This document shows, one piece after another, positions 9,380 through 17,033 of a stretch of 64,000 bases of DNA. The position numbers and the translations under genes are program-made. The notes under the pieces are model-generated. The model was not told the origin of the DNA, did not search any database, and worked only from the letters and a program-made list of their open reading frames with translations. Numbering within the stretch: position 1 is the stretch's first letter; the number at the start of each line of letters is the position of its first letter. The stretch lies in NCBI RefSeq assembly GCF_001641635.1, contig NZ_LUUB01000040.1, positions 80,549 through 144,548 of the forward strand, in the 5' to 3' direction. This DNA is from Bradyrhizobium centrolobii (lineage in GTDB: Bacteria > Pseudomonadota > Alphaproteobacteria > Rhizobiales > Xanthobacteraceae).

Positions 9380-11335
9380 ATGTGGCATTCCGTGAGTCTG
9401 CTATCCTTACCGTCGCGTCTCGCAATGCTCGCCATGCTGCTGGCTCTGGTTGTCGTTGGCGCAGCGAGGGCCGAGACGAGCGACGTCGAAACGACGTGGC
9501 GGCTGCTGGATTATATCGCGGTGGACTACGCCGGCGCCGTGTCGCACGGCACGGTCTTAAGTCCTTCCGAATATGCCGAGCAGAACGAGTTCGCAGCGAC
9601 CGTTGCCGCGAAACTCGCGGCGCTGCCATCCAAGCCGGAACGGCAGGCCCTTCTGACCGAAGCTGCCCGTCTACAGCATGCCATCGCCAACAAGGCCGAC
9701 GCGGAGCAGGTCGCTGGGATCGCGCACGGTCTGGCCGCCGCGCTGCTTGCGGCCTATCCCGTGCCGCTGGCGCCGAACAAGGTTCCGAACTTCGTGCGCG
9801 GTGCGGCGCTGTTCGGCCAGAACTGCGCAGCCTGCCATGGCGAAGCCGGCGACGGTCACGGACCCGATGCCGCAAAGCTGGATACTCCTCCCATCGCGTT
9901 CACTGACGCGGACCGCGCACGTCAACGTAGCGTATTCGGCCTCTACCAGGTGATCACCCAAGGTCTCGACGGCACCGCGATGCCGAGCTTCGACGGCCTT
10001 CCGGCCGATGATCGCTGGGCCCTGGCATTCTACGCCGGTCATTTCGCCTTTCCGGACGCCGCTGCGGCGGAGGGGGAGCGGCTTTGGAAGCAGGACGCTT
10101 CGCTTCATGAGCTCTTGCCCGATCTGAAGACTCTCGTCGGTGCGACGCCCGCAGCACTGGCCGGCAAGATCGGGCAAGACAAGGCGGACGCCCTCATGGC
10201 CTACTTGCGTCGCCATCCCGACGCGGTGGGACAGCAAAGCGGATCTCTGTCGCTGGTTCGCGGCCACCTGGCCGAAAGTCTCGCGGCCTATCGTACGGGG
10301 GACCGGCAGCGCGCCGGCGAGTTGGCTTTATCCGCCTATCTCGATGGCTTCGAGCCGATAGAGCCCACGCTGGCCGCCCGTGATCGTACGCTCATGGAGC
10401 GGATCGAGGGTGCGATGGGCGAGTACCGCGCCGCCATCCAAAGCGGAGAGACTGCTGATGCGCTCGCCGATCGCGTGCAGGTCCTGGACGACCTTCTCGA
10501 CGACGCGGAAGCTGCACTATCTCCTGACGCCGCAAGCGCTCTGTCGACGTTCCTCGGCGCCGCGACGATCCTGCTGCGCGAGGGTCTGGAAGCGCTGCTG
10601 ATCGTGGTGGCCATGATCGCCTTTCTCCGCAAGGCCGAGCGGATGGAGGTCATGCCCTACGTCCACGCTGGTTGGGTCGGCGCTCTCGTAGCCGGCTTCC
10701 TAACTTGGGTCGTCGCGACCTGGGTCATCGGGATCAGCGGTGCGAGCCGAGAATTGACGGAAGGCTTCGGGTCGGTCTTCGCGGCGGTCATTTTGCTCTC
10801 GGTCGGCATCTGGATGCACGGCAAGGCGCAGGCCGATCAATGGCAACGCTACATACGGGAAAAGATGGCGAAGGCGTTATCCGGCGGTTCGGCCTGGTTT
10901 CTGTTCGGGCTCACCTTCATCGTCGTCTACCGGGAGGTGTTCGAGACCATCCTCTTCTATGCGGCGCTGTGGAGCCAGGGAAGCGGCGGCGCCATACTCG
11001 CGGGCGCCTTGAGCGCTTGCGCCGCGCTGGCGGTTATCGCGTGGGCGATACTGCGCTACAGCCGGCGGCTGCCGATCGGCAAGTTCTTCACCTACAGTTC
11101 GTGGCTGATGGCAGTCCTCACGGTCGTTCTCGCGGGCAAAGGCATTGCGGCTCTGCAAGAGGCCGGTATCGTCAGCATCGTACCGTTACGCTCGGTGCCA
11201 CGGATCTCGTTGGTTGGTCTGTTCCCGACCACGCAAACGGTCGCGGCGCAGGTGCTCATGATTGCGGCCCTGGCCCTAGGCTTCGCCCTCAATCGTCGAA
11301 AAGTCACATCAAGCAATGGGCGCGAAGTCGGTTAG
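9380..11335 (+). CDS. Cytochrome c / FTR1-family iron permease fusion
   Basis: A 651-residue protein with a signal peptide (MLAMLLALVVVGAARA). A periplasmic region follows with a class I heme-binding site CAACH (Cys149) and downstream AMPSFDG, which may supply the Met ligand. The C-terminal ~260 residues form the FTR1 permease with the two ferric-transport motifs REGLE (LLREGLEALLIVV) and a REVFE variant (VYREVFETILFY), across about seven membrane helices. FTR1 proteins import ferric iron; an attached cytochrome domain could accept the electron from iron oxidation and so replace the ferroxidase partner. The ATG at 9380 was chosen because the open frame upstream runs over the divergent methyltransferase gene. 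No Irr or Fur box was recognised. Confidence 0.9.
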   Translation: MWHSVSLLSLPSRLAMLAMLLALVVVGAARAETSDVETTWRLLDYIAVDYAGAVSHGTVLSPSEYAEQNEFAATVAAKLAALPSKPERQALLTEAARLQHAIANKADAEQVAGIAHGLAAALLAAYPVPLAPNKVPNFVRGAALFGQNCAACHGEAGDGHGPDAAKLDTPPIAFTDADRARQRSVFGLYQVITQGLDGTAMPSFDGLPADDRWALAFYAGHFAFPDAAAAEGERLWKQDASLHELLPDLKTLVGATPAALAGKIGQDKADALMAYLRRHPDAVGQQSGSLSLVRGHLAESLAAYRTGDRQRAGELALSAYLDGFEPIEPTLAARDRTLMERIEGAMGEYRAAIQSGETADALADRVQVLDDLLDDAEAALSPDAASALSTFLGAATILLREGLEALLIVVAMIAFLRKAERMEVMPYVHAGWVGALVAGFLTWVVATWVIGISGASRELTEGFGSVFAAVILLSVGIWMHGKAQADQWQRYIREKMAKALSGGSAWFLFGLTFIVVYREVFETILFYAALWSQGSGGAILAGALSACAALAVIAWAILRYSRRLPIGKFFTYSSWLMAVLTVVLAGKGIAALQEAGIVSIVPLRSVPRISLVGLFPTTQTVAAQVLMIAALALGFALNRRKVTSSNGREVG

Positions 11336-11369
11336 CGCGGGCCCAGATTCGGACCGCGCGGCTCAACAA

Positions 11370-11801
11370 CTACTTGGAGCGCTGGACATCGAGAATATCC
11401 AGTACCGGGCACTCGGGCGCTGTGGTGCCGGTGCACTGGGCGACGGTTTTCGTCAGCAAGCGCTCGAGCTTGCGGAGGTCATTGATCTTGGCGCGGATGT
11501 CATCGAGATGGTGTGCGGCAATCTCCCGGACTTCGCGGCAAGAGGCTTTTTCCGGGCCGCCGAGCCGCAGCAAGGCGCGTATCTCGTCCAGCGAAAACCC
11601 CAGTTCGCGCGAACGCCGCACGAAGGCGAGAATGCGCCGTTCCATCGGACCGTACATGCGACGCCCGTTCTCAGCGCGCGAGGGTATGGGCAGTACTTTG
11701 ATTTTTTCATAGTAGCGGATGGTCTCGATGTTGACGCCGGTAAGCTGTGACAGCTTGCCGATAGTCAGCCCGTCCCCTCGCGCAGCCGTGATCGCACCCA
11801 T
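11370..11801 (-). CDS. merR: MerR, mercury-responsive regulator
   Basis: A 143-residue MerR-family regulator. The helix-turn-helix (TIGKLSQLTGVNIETIRYYE) is followed by a dimerisation helix with the three cysteines of Hg(II)-type MerR: SCREV, then QC 35 residues later, then EC eight residues further. The Tn501 protein has spacings of 35 and 9. An upstream in-frame start would add 24 residues, but MGAITAARGDG is the better start because it leaves the divergent promoter free. The gene is divergent from merT, with a MerR-type operator between them, so it should repress and activate the mer operon in response to Hg(II). Confidence 0.88.
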   Translation of the reverse strand: MGAITAARGDGLTIGKLSQLTGVNIETIRYYEKIKVLPIPSRAENGRRMYGPMERRILAFVRRSRELGFSLDEIRALLRLGGPEKASCREVREIAAHHLDDIRAKINDLRKLERLLTKTVAQCTGTTAPECPVLDILDVQRSK

Positions 11802-11812
11802 GGAAAGTCTCC

Positions 11813-11843
11813 TTGATCCTGTGGTCGCTACAGGATGTAGCCT
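11813..11843 (+). promoter_or_regulatory. Putative mer promoter/operator with 19-bp spacer
   Basis: A -35-like TTGATC (11813-11818) and a -10-like TAGCCT (11838-11843) are separated by 19 bases, the over-long spacing typical of MerR-activated promoters. The dyad ATCCTGT-N7-ACAGGAT (11816-11836) overlaps the -35 element and the spacer, where MerR dimers bind. It faces merT. Confidence 0.65.
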
Positions 11844-11905
11844 CGTTTGCATGACAATCAAGCAAGACGACATCGTCGACGGTTCGGAAACGCGGAACGA
11901 GGCTG

Positions 11906-12238
11906 ATGGCTGCAGGCGGCCTGCTAGGCGCGCTCGCCGCCTCGTCGTGCTGCATCCTGCCGGTGGTCCTGTTCAGTCTCGGAATTAGCGGCGCTTGGAT
12001 CGGCAATTTCACGCAACTTGCGCCGTACCAACCGTACTTTCTCGCGGCGACAGCTGTGTTTCTCGGAACCGGCTATTGGCTTGTCCATCGCGCCTCGAAA
12101 CGTGCGTGCATCGATGGCGAAGCCTGCGTCCGTCCTTTGCCGAACCGGGTGGTCAAGATCGTGCTCGTCGCGGCAACAGTCCTGGTTGTCGCTGCCCTCG
12201 GGTTCGATTTCCTGGCGCCACTGTTTTTCAACGCATGA
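11906..12238 (+). CDS. merT: MerT, mercuric ion transport protein
   Basis: A 110-residue inner-membrane protein with three predicted helices. The vicinal Cys pair in the first helix (ASSCCILPVVL) and the second Cys pair in the cytoplasmic loop (ACIDGEAC) are the residues MerT uses to pass Hg(II) across the membrane to a reductase. It is the first gene of the mer operon, followed 13 bases later by merP. The ATG has only a weakly spaced GAGG upstream. Confidence 0.9.
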   Translation: MAAGGLLGALAASSCCILPVVLFSLGISGAWIGNFTQLAPYQPYFLAATAVFLGTGYWLVHRASKRACIDGEACVRPLPNRVVKIVLVAATVLVVAALGFDFLAPLFFNA

Positions 12239-12251
12239 ACGGAAGGTTCCC

Positions 12252-12536
12252 ATGAAGAAGCTGCTGATGCCCACTGCATTCACGCTTTGCCTGTTTGCGT
12301 CTTCCGCCGCGTTGGCGGCCGACAAGACGATTACACTTGCAGTGAAGAACATGTATTGCGCGGCGTGCCCTCACACCGTGAAAGCAAGCCTTGAAGCGGT
12401 GCCTGGCGTGAGCAAAGTCGCCGTGTCCTACAAGGACAAGACTGCAACCGTGACATTTGACGACGCGAAGACTGGTGTGAACGCGCTGACAGCCGCCACC
12501 ACCAACGCTGGTTATCCCTCCGCTCCCAAGGGTTAG
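12252..12536 (+). CDS. merP: MerP, periplasmic mercury-binding protein
   Basis: A 94-residue protein with a cleavable signal peptide (LCLFASSAALAA) and a single heavy-metal-associated fold. The metal site is MYCAACPHTV, matching the GMTCxxC loop of MerP with Tyr before the first Cys. MerP captures Hg(II) in the periplasm and hands it to MerT. The start at 12252 gives a proper signal peptide; a longer upstream extension overlaps merT and is not credible. Confidence 0.92.
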   Translation: MKKLLMPTAFTLCLFASSAALAADKTITLAVKNMYCAACPHTVKASLEAVPGVSKVAVSYKDKTATVTFDDAKTGVNALTAATTNAGYPSAPKG

Positions 12537-12598
12537 CGGCGGCGATCGAAACGGCCAGTGCGGATGATCACCAGCGCAGGACTGCGCGGAGGTGACGC

Positions 12599-13942
12599 AT
12601 GAATACCTACGATCTCATCGTGATAGGCAGCGGAACCGCGGCTCAGGTGGCCGCAAGCCGCGTCCGCAAAGCCGGACGTTCAGTGGCTGTCATCGACCAC
12701 CGCCCATTCGGCGGCACCTGCGCCTTACGCGGCTGCGATCCCAAGAAGATGCTGGTCAGCGGGGCCGAAGCTGTCGACTTCGCGCGCCGCATGCGAGATC
12801 ACGGCGTGTCCGGGGACCTGCACATCGACTGGAAGGACCTGATCGCCTTCAAGCGGACCTTCACCGATCCGGTGCCGAGAAAGCGCGAGGAAAACTTCGA
12901 AAGCCAAGGCATCGATGCCTTTCACGGCCTGGCCCGCTTCACCGGCCCGGATCGCGTTGCGGTGGGCGATCACACGCTCCGGGGCCGTCAGGTGTTGATT
13001 GCAACGGGCCCGCGGCCGGCCGTTCTCGATTTCGCTGGCGCCAGCCATCTCACCACCAGCGACGTCTTCATGGAGCTTGATCAGCTACCCGGGCGTATCG
13101 TGATGGTCGGCGGTGGCTACATTGCCGCGGAGTTCTCGCATATTGCGGCGCGCGCCGGCGCTCGCGTGACGGTGCTGCAGCGGGCGGCGCGGATGCTGCC
13201 GGCCTTCGACTCTGAAGTGGTTGGCTGGCTGATGGAGAGGTTTACCGAAATCGGCGTGGATGTCCGCATCGGAAATGCGGTGACTGCGATCGAACGGAGT
13301 GGGAATGACTACCGTGTGCGTGCGCTGACGCCGCAAGGCGAGGCGATCGTGACCGCGGATCTCGTGGTCCATGCCGCGGGGCGCAGGCCTGATGTCACCG
13401 AGCTCGATTTGTCTGCTGCGAATGTTGCCGTCGCGAACGGAAAGCTTCAACTCAACGATTTCCTGCAGAGCGTCTCGAACCCGATCGTCTATGCAGCGGG
13501 AGATGCCGCTGCAAGGGGTCCGCCGCTGACGCCTGTCTCGAGCTACGACGCCAAGGTGGCTGCCGGCAACATTCTGGAAGGCAATCGTTACAAGCCGGAC
13601 TATCGCGGCGTCCCGAGCGTCGCGTTCACACTGCCTCCGATCGCGGCCGTCGGGCTTTCTGAAAGTGCCGCCCGGGTGCAGGCGTCAAAATTGCGTGTGA
13701 AGTCCGCAAGCGTGCCCAACTGGTATACGGCTCGCCGTGTTGCCGAATCCATCTATGGATACAAGACGCTCGTCGATGAAGGCAGCGGGCGCATTCTCGG
13801 CGCGCACCTCGTCGGGCCGTATGCCGATGAGGTCATCAACCTGTTTGCGCTTGCGATCCGGCACGATCTCACCGTCGAAGATCTCAAATCGACGATGTTT
13901 GCCTATCCAACCGGAGCCTCCGATATCGGCTCCATGCTTTAG
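12599..13942 (+). CDS. MerA-like FAD/NAD(P)-dependent disulfide oxidoreductase
   Basis: A 447-residue flavoprotein of the pyridine nucleotide-disulfide oxidoreductase family: FAD-binding LIVIGSGTAAQVAASRV, redox pair GGTCALRGC (Cys41, Cys46), NAD(P)-binding VMVGGGYIAAEFSHI, and a C-terminal dimerisation domain ending SDIGSML. Its place in the mer operon suggests the mercuric reductase role. However, it lacks the N-terminal MerP-like domain and, more important, the C-terminal vicinal Cys pair that true MerA uses to bind Hg(II). It may be a short divergent reductase or a glutathione-reductase-like enzyme that regenerates thiols. A GGAGG lies four bases before the ATG. Confidence 0.8.
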   Translation: MNTYDLIVIGSGTAAQVAASRVRKAGRSVAVIDHRPFGGTCALRGCDPKKMLVSGAEAVDFARRMRDHGVSGDLHIDWKDLIAFKRTFTDPVPRKREENFESQGIDAFHGLARFTGPDRVAVGDHTLRGRQVLIATGPRPAVLDFAGASHLTTSDVFMELDQLPGRIVMVGGGYIAAEFSHIAARAGARVTVLQRAARMLPAFDSEVVGWLMERFTEIGVDVRIGNAVTAIERSGNDYRVRALTPQGEAIVTADLVVHAAGRRPDVTELDLSAANVAVANGKLQLNDFLQSVSNPIVYAAGDAAARGPPLTPVSSYDAKVAAGNILEGNRYKPDYRGVPSVAFTLPPIAAVGLSESAARVQASKLRVKSASVPNWYTARRVAESIYGYKTLVDEGSGRILGAHLVGPYADEVINLFALAIRHDLTVEDLKSTMFAYPTGASDIGSML

Positions 13943-13951
13943 GAAACGCTT

Positions 13952-14167
13952 ATGATCCTTCAATCCATCATCACCTGCCCGCACTGCGCCACTGCGACGT
14001 CGGAAACCATGCCGACCGATGCCTGCCGGTTCTTTTATGAGTGCCCCGGTTGCGGAACGAAGCTGCGGCCAAAGCCAGGCGATTGCTGCGTGTTCTGCTC
14101 CTATGGCTCCGTACCCTGCCCGCCGATCCAGGCCGAGCGCTCAGGCGGCGCTAACGCAGCTCGGTGA
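13952..14167 (+). CDS. GDCCVxC-motif small protein of mer loci
   Basis: A 71-residue protein with two CxxC pairs (TCPHCAT, ECPGCGT) and the signature GDCCVFCSYGSVPCPP. This defines the GDCCVxC family of small proteins often found in mer operons; some homologues contain selenocysteine at one Cys position. The pattern suggests a zinc-ribbon-like or metal-binding chaperone, but the role is unproven. It follows the MerA-like gene by nine bases. Confidence 0.85.
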   Translation: MILQSIITCPHCATATSETMPTDACRFFYECPGCGTKLRPKPGDCCVFCSYGSVPCPPIQAERSGGANAAR

Positions 14168-14263
14168 TGCGGTGGGTAGGTAGATCACGGCGGCGAGGCA
14201 GGCTGTGACGTGCGGGCGAATCTCGCTCCAGCACGCCTCATGAATTGCGAAAGGAGCACTTCT

Positions 14264-14914
14264 ATGCGCCCCAATCCCGCATCTGCAAATCTCTCCGAGC
14301 GGCTCGTCGCCAGTGTCGCGCAAGGCGGAAGCGCCCGCACGACGCCTGGGCTTTACCGAGAGCTGCTCCGGGTCCTCTCCCGTGGAGAGCCTGTCGCCAT
14401 CGAAAGACTCGCGGCAGCCGCAGGATATCCCACCGATCAGGTGCAACGCGCTGTCGCTGGCTGGAGTGACACTGAGTACGACCAGGAGGGCCGCATCATT
14501 GGCTGGGGATTAACCCTGCGTCCAACTCGGCACAAGTTCAATGTCGATGGCAAGCAGTTGTACACATGGTGTGCGCTGGACACTCTTTTCATGCCTGCCG
14601 TGATCGGCCGATCGGCCAGGGTCGAATCTCCCTGCGCGGCCACCGGCATACCGGTCCGGCTTACCGTCGATCCAACTGAGGGCATCATCGCGCTCGACCC
14701 ATCCACTGCGGTCGTGTCGCTTGTCGCGCCCGAGCAGATGACGTCCGTCCGCACCGCCTTCTGCAATCCTGGCCGCTACTTTGCCACCTCTGATGCAGCG
14801 CGCGATTGGCAAAGCAAGCATCCGGGAATGGAATTGCTCAGCGTGGTCGATGCCTACCGCGCGAGCCGGCCGCTCGGCGAGATGCTTCTCGATGGGAGCG
14901 AATCGCCACTTTGA
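14264..14914 (+). CDS. merB: MerB, organomercurial lyase
   Basis: A 216-residue enzyme that cleaves carbon-mercury bonds. The catalytic triad is visible: Cys and Asp in YTWCALDTLF (Cys96 and Asp99 of Tn MerB) and the second Cys in RTAFCNPGRYF (Cys159). The helical N-terminal domain (LLRVLSRGEPVAIERLAAAA) is also typical. The start with AAAGGAG nine bases upstream was chosen over an earlier ATG. Released Hg(II) would go to the operon's reductase. Its presence makes this a broad-spectrum mercury locus. Confidence 0.92.
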   Translation: MRPNPASANLSERLVASVAQGGSARTTPGLYRELLRVLSRGEPVAIERLAAAAGYPTDQVQRAVAGWSDTEYDQEGRIIGWGLTLRPTRHKFNVDGKQLYTWCALDTLFMPAVIGRSARVESPCAATGIPVRLTVDPTEGIIALDPSTAVVSLVAPEQMTSVRTAFCNPGRYFATSDAARDWQSKHPGMELLSVVDAYRASRPLGEMLLDGSESPL

Positions 14915-15143
14915 ACGAGGAGCGTTGTGTCGAGCACAGGGATTTGCGCGTCACCGAAGCCGTGCAGGAATTTATTCAAGCCGCATGGAGGGATGGGCGT
15001 CCTCTGAACAAGTTTTGGCCAATACCTTCCTCACCACCCTGACATGGTGCCTCGAGAGAAGGCCGAAATTGGCGCCTTCCGAGATCAACGACACGTTCCG
15101 CCATTTGGTGACCCGAGGCATTGGGCGGGCGAACGGCCGCTGA
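14911..15143 (+). pseudogene. Possible small gene coupled to merB, frameshifted
   Basis: A TTG overlapping the merB stop could start a frame reading RVTEAVQEFIQAAWRDGRP. From about 15000 the protein-like sequence moves one frame (VLANTFLTTLTWCLERRPKL, EINDTFRHLVTRGI) and ends at 15141-15143. The combined product of ~75 residues looks helical and is not recognised. It could be one broken gene or chance. Confidence 0.35.
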
Positions 15144-15237
15144 GGCGCACGAAGCCGTCAATGCTTCTCTGTCGATCCCCGAACTTGCTCCCGGCGGCGA
15201 CGCAAACCGATCCGACATTGCGGCATGGCCATGCGGT

Positions 15238-16074
15238 TTAGGCGCGAGGCTTGGCTCGCCGGTACAGCTGCCGCAGCGACAGCGCGTGCAGCAGGACCCC
15301 ACATGGTACCACGAAAGCGGGGGTCAGGACACCCGGATAAGCGCCGGTAGTGCCGATGCTCGGCACATCCGGAACGATCAGTTGGAGAGGCCCGGGCGAG
15401 GTGATCGCCCCCATGGTGATCGCGACGGCGAAGTCGGCGAGCCCGAAAATATTCCAGATGATCGCCGCCCTTAGGCCCCGAGCTGTACCGCTCGCCACTG
15501 CGATAGCCACCGGCAAGGCGAACAGGCCGGTCAGCACGTCGCCAATTCCCGCCGGCCATCCGAGCAAGCCGGTTAGCGCCCCACGCAGTGCGGCAACGAG
15601 AGCCCAGCTGCCGAATACGCGGTAAAGCTGAAGGGCGACAAGCCAAGTCGCCGGCATCGCATCGAGCACCTGCCCCACCCGCTTCGACGACAGCAGCAGC
15701 GGGACGCCGATGATCACCGGCACCCAAATCGCCACCGGCAGCACCGGCAGTGAGGTGCCCGTGCGGAACGCGCCATTGATCGCCGCGCTCCAGGCGACGG
15801 CGAACCAAAGCGTGTATGGAATCATGATCGCCAGCCAGGTCGTGCGGCGCTGGTCCAGCGTCAGGTCGGTGCCTTCGAGGCCGAGCCACAAACCGAGCGC
15901 GATAAACCCATGCACCGTCAACTGGTGCGCCGTGGTCGGAACACCGCTGGCCTGGATAATCGGCTGCCAGTAGATCAGCACCATCCACGCCGCCGTCAGC
16001 GGCGCAAGCCATCGCAGAGGACGCCATCCCTGACGCGTGGAGCCGGTATCGGCGTGAACTACTGAGATTGTCAT
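15238..16074 (-). CDS. Multi-pass membrane protein of unknown function
   Basis: A 278-residue integral membrane protein with about eight hydrophobic segments (for example PLTAAWMVLIYW, PVAIWVPVIIGVPLLL, AFVVPCGVLLHALSLRQL). It has few charged residues inside the membrane regions and no transporter motif I can name. The start has a strong GAGGAGG seven bases upstream. It is convergent with the mer operon and stands alone. Confidence 0.8.
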   Translation of the reverse strand: MTISVVHADTGSTRQGWRPLRWLAPLTAAWMVLIYWQPIIQASGVPTTAHQLTVHGFIALGLWLGLEGTDLTLDQRRTTWLAIMIPYTLWFAVAWSAAINGAFRTGTSLPVLPVAIWVPVIIGVPLLLSSKRVGQVLDAMPATWLVALQLYRVFGSWALVAALRGALTGLLGWPAGIGDVLTGLFALPVAIAVASGTARGLRAAIIWNIFGLADFAVAITMGAITSPGPLQLIVPDVPSIGTTGAYPGVLTPAFVVPCGVLLHALSLRQLYRRAKPRA

Positions 16075-16476
16075 GTTGTCGCCTCCTCGTGGCAACTTTG
16101 CTGATCATGGATCGGCCCGAGTCTGTACCAGGTTGGGCGGCGGAGGCTTCAGCCTGAGCCAAGCGCCTTGAGCTGCCTGGTCGGCGGGATCAAGGCGCGC
16201 CGCCCCGACTGCACGCGCCGACCTACCCTATGAGCGGCTCCGTGCCAGTGACGATACAGCCGCTCCCGGCGGGGACTACTCGTGATAATTTTGATGGGGT
16301 ATGAAGCCAAACTTCATAGTCGGACAAAGCGCGCTCCACGGTGTGGAAGCGTTTCTGAAAAGTCGCGAAACGCCGAAGCTGGTGGCGGCCGCCATACAAA
16401 TTCAAAAGGTGTCATCGACCCCGCGGCTGCAGAAGTGTGGCCTTCGCTTGCAGGCAATAAAGTTCCCGGGGGGCTG

Positions 16477-16502
16477 GTAACCTTTCTTGGAATCCGACCG
16501 AA
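16477..16502 (+). promoter_or_regulatory. SigF-type promoter for the VKOR/radical SAM operon
   Basis: GTAACC (16477-16482), 16 bases, CGAA (16499-16502): an exact match to the consensus reported for Caulobacter SigF. It lies 107 bases before the VKOR start. The rest of 16075-16608 has no recognisable gene. Confidence 0.75.
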
Positions 16503-16608
16503 CCTTTACAAGAGCTGTCGGTCTCAGTGCGTGCGGCAGGTGGGCGAACAATTGATCACCGAGCTCAGACGCTGGGGCATTTGTTGCCACGAGGGTTTGC
16601 CAAGACGA

Positions 16609-17004
16609 ATGAACATGTATCGCTATATTGCGTTTGCTATGGCAGCAGCGAGTGCCGCAGCGATGCTTTATGTCGGGCTATATCAGAGCCGACTCGTCGG
16701 CCGCCTGATTTGTCCGATCTTTGGCGAGGGATGCGAGGGGGTCGCCGACGCTTCGTTTGCTAGGCCATTCGGCATTCCTGACGGCTATATCGGGGCCGTT
16801 ATCTACACCGTCATCATCGCATTGTTGCTCGCGCCGCCCAATCGCTGGGTCTGGACGGTGTTGCTGGTGCTCTCAGGCGCAGCTACGCTCGCCAATGTCC
16901 TCGGTCTCCGCGATATGATGATTTTTGGAGGTTACTGCTTCTATTGCCTGACGACGGCGTTGTTGTCGCCGGTGCTGCTGTGGTCGGTGTGGAAACTGGG
17001 GTGA
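16609..17004 (+). CDS. Vitamin K epoxide reductase (VKOR)-family membrane protein
   Basis: A 131-residue membrane protein with four hydrophobic helices. The two VKOR cysteine pairs are present: Cys35/Cys42 in the loop after the first helix (ICPIFGEGC) and the active CxxC, Cys110/Cys113 (YCFYC), at the end of the domain. Bacterial VKOR homologues oxidise or isomerise disulfides with quinone, often in place of DsbB. The ATG is preceded by ACGA only, so translation may be weak. It is the first gene of a four-gene operon behind a SigF-type promoter; the next gene starts 29 bases later. Confidence 0.85.
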   Translation: MNMYRYIAFAMAAASAAAMLYVGLYQSRLVGRLICPIFGEGCEGVADASFARPFGIPDGYIGAVIYTVIIALLLAPPNRWVWTVLLVLSGAATLANVLGLRDMMIFGGYCFYCLTTALLSPVLLWSVWKLG

Positions 17005-17033
17005 TCGCTGGATGACTCAGGGGCATTTCTGAC

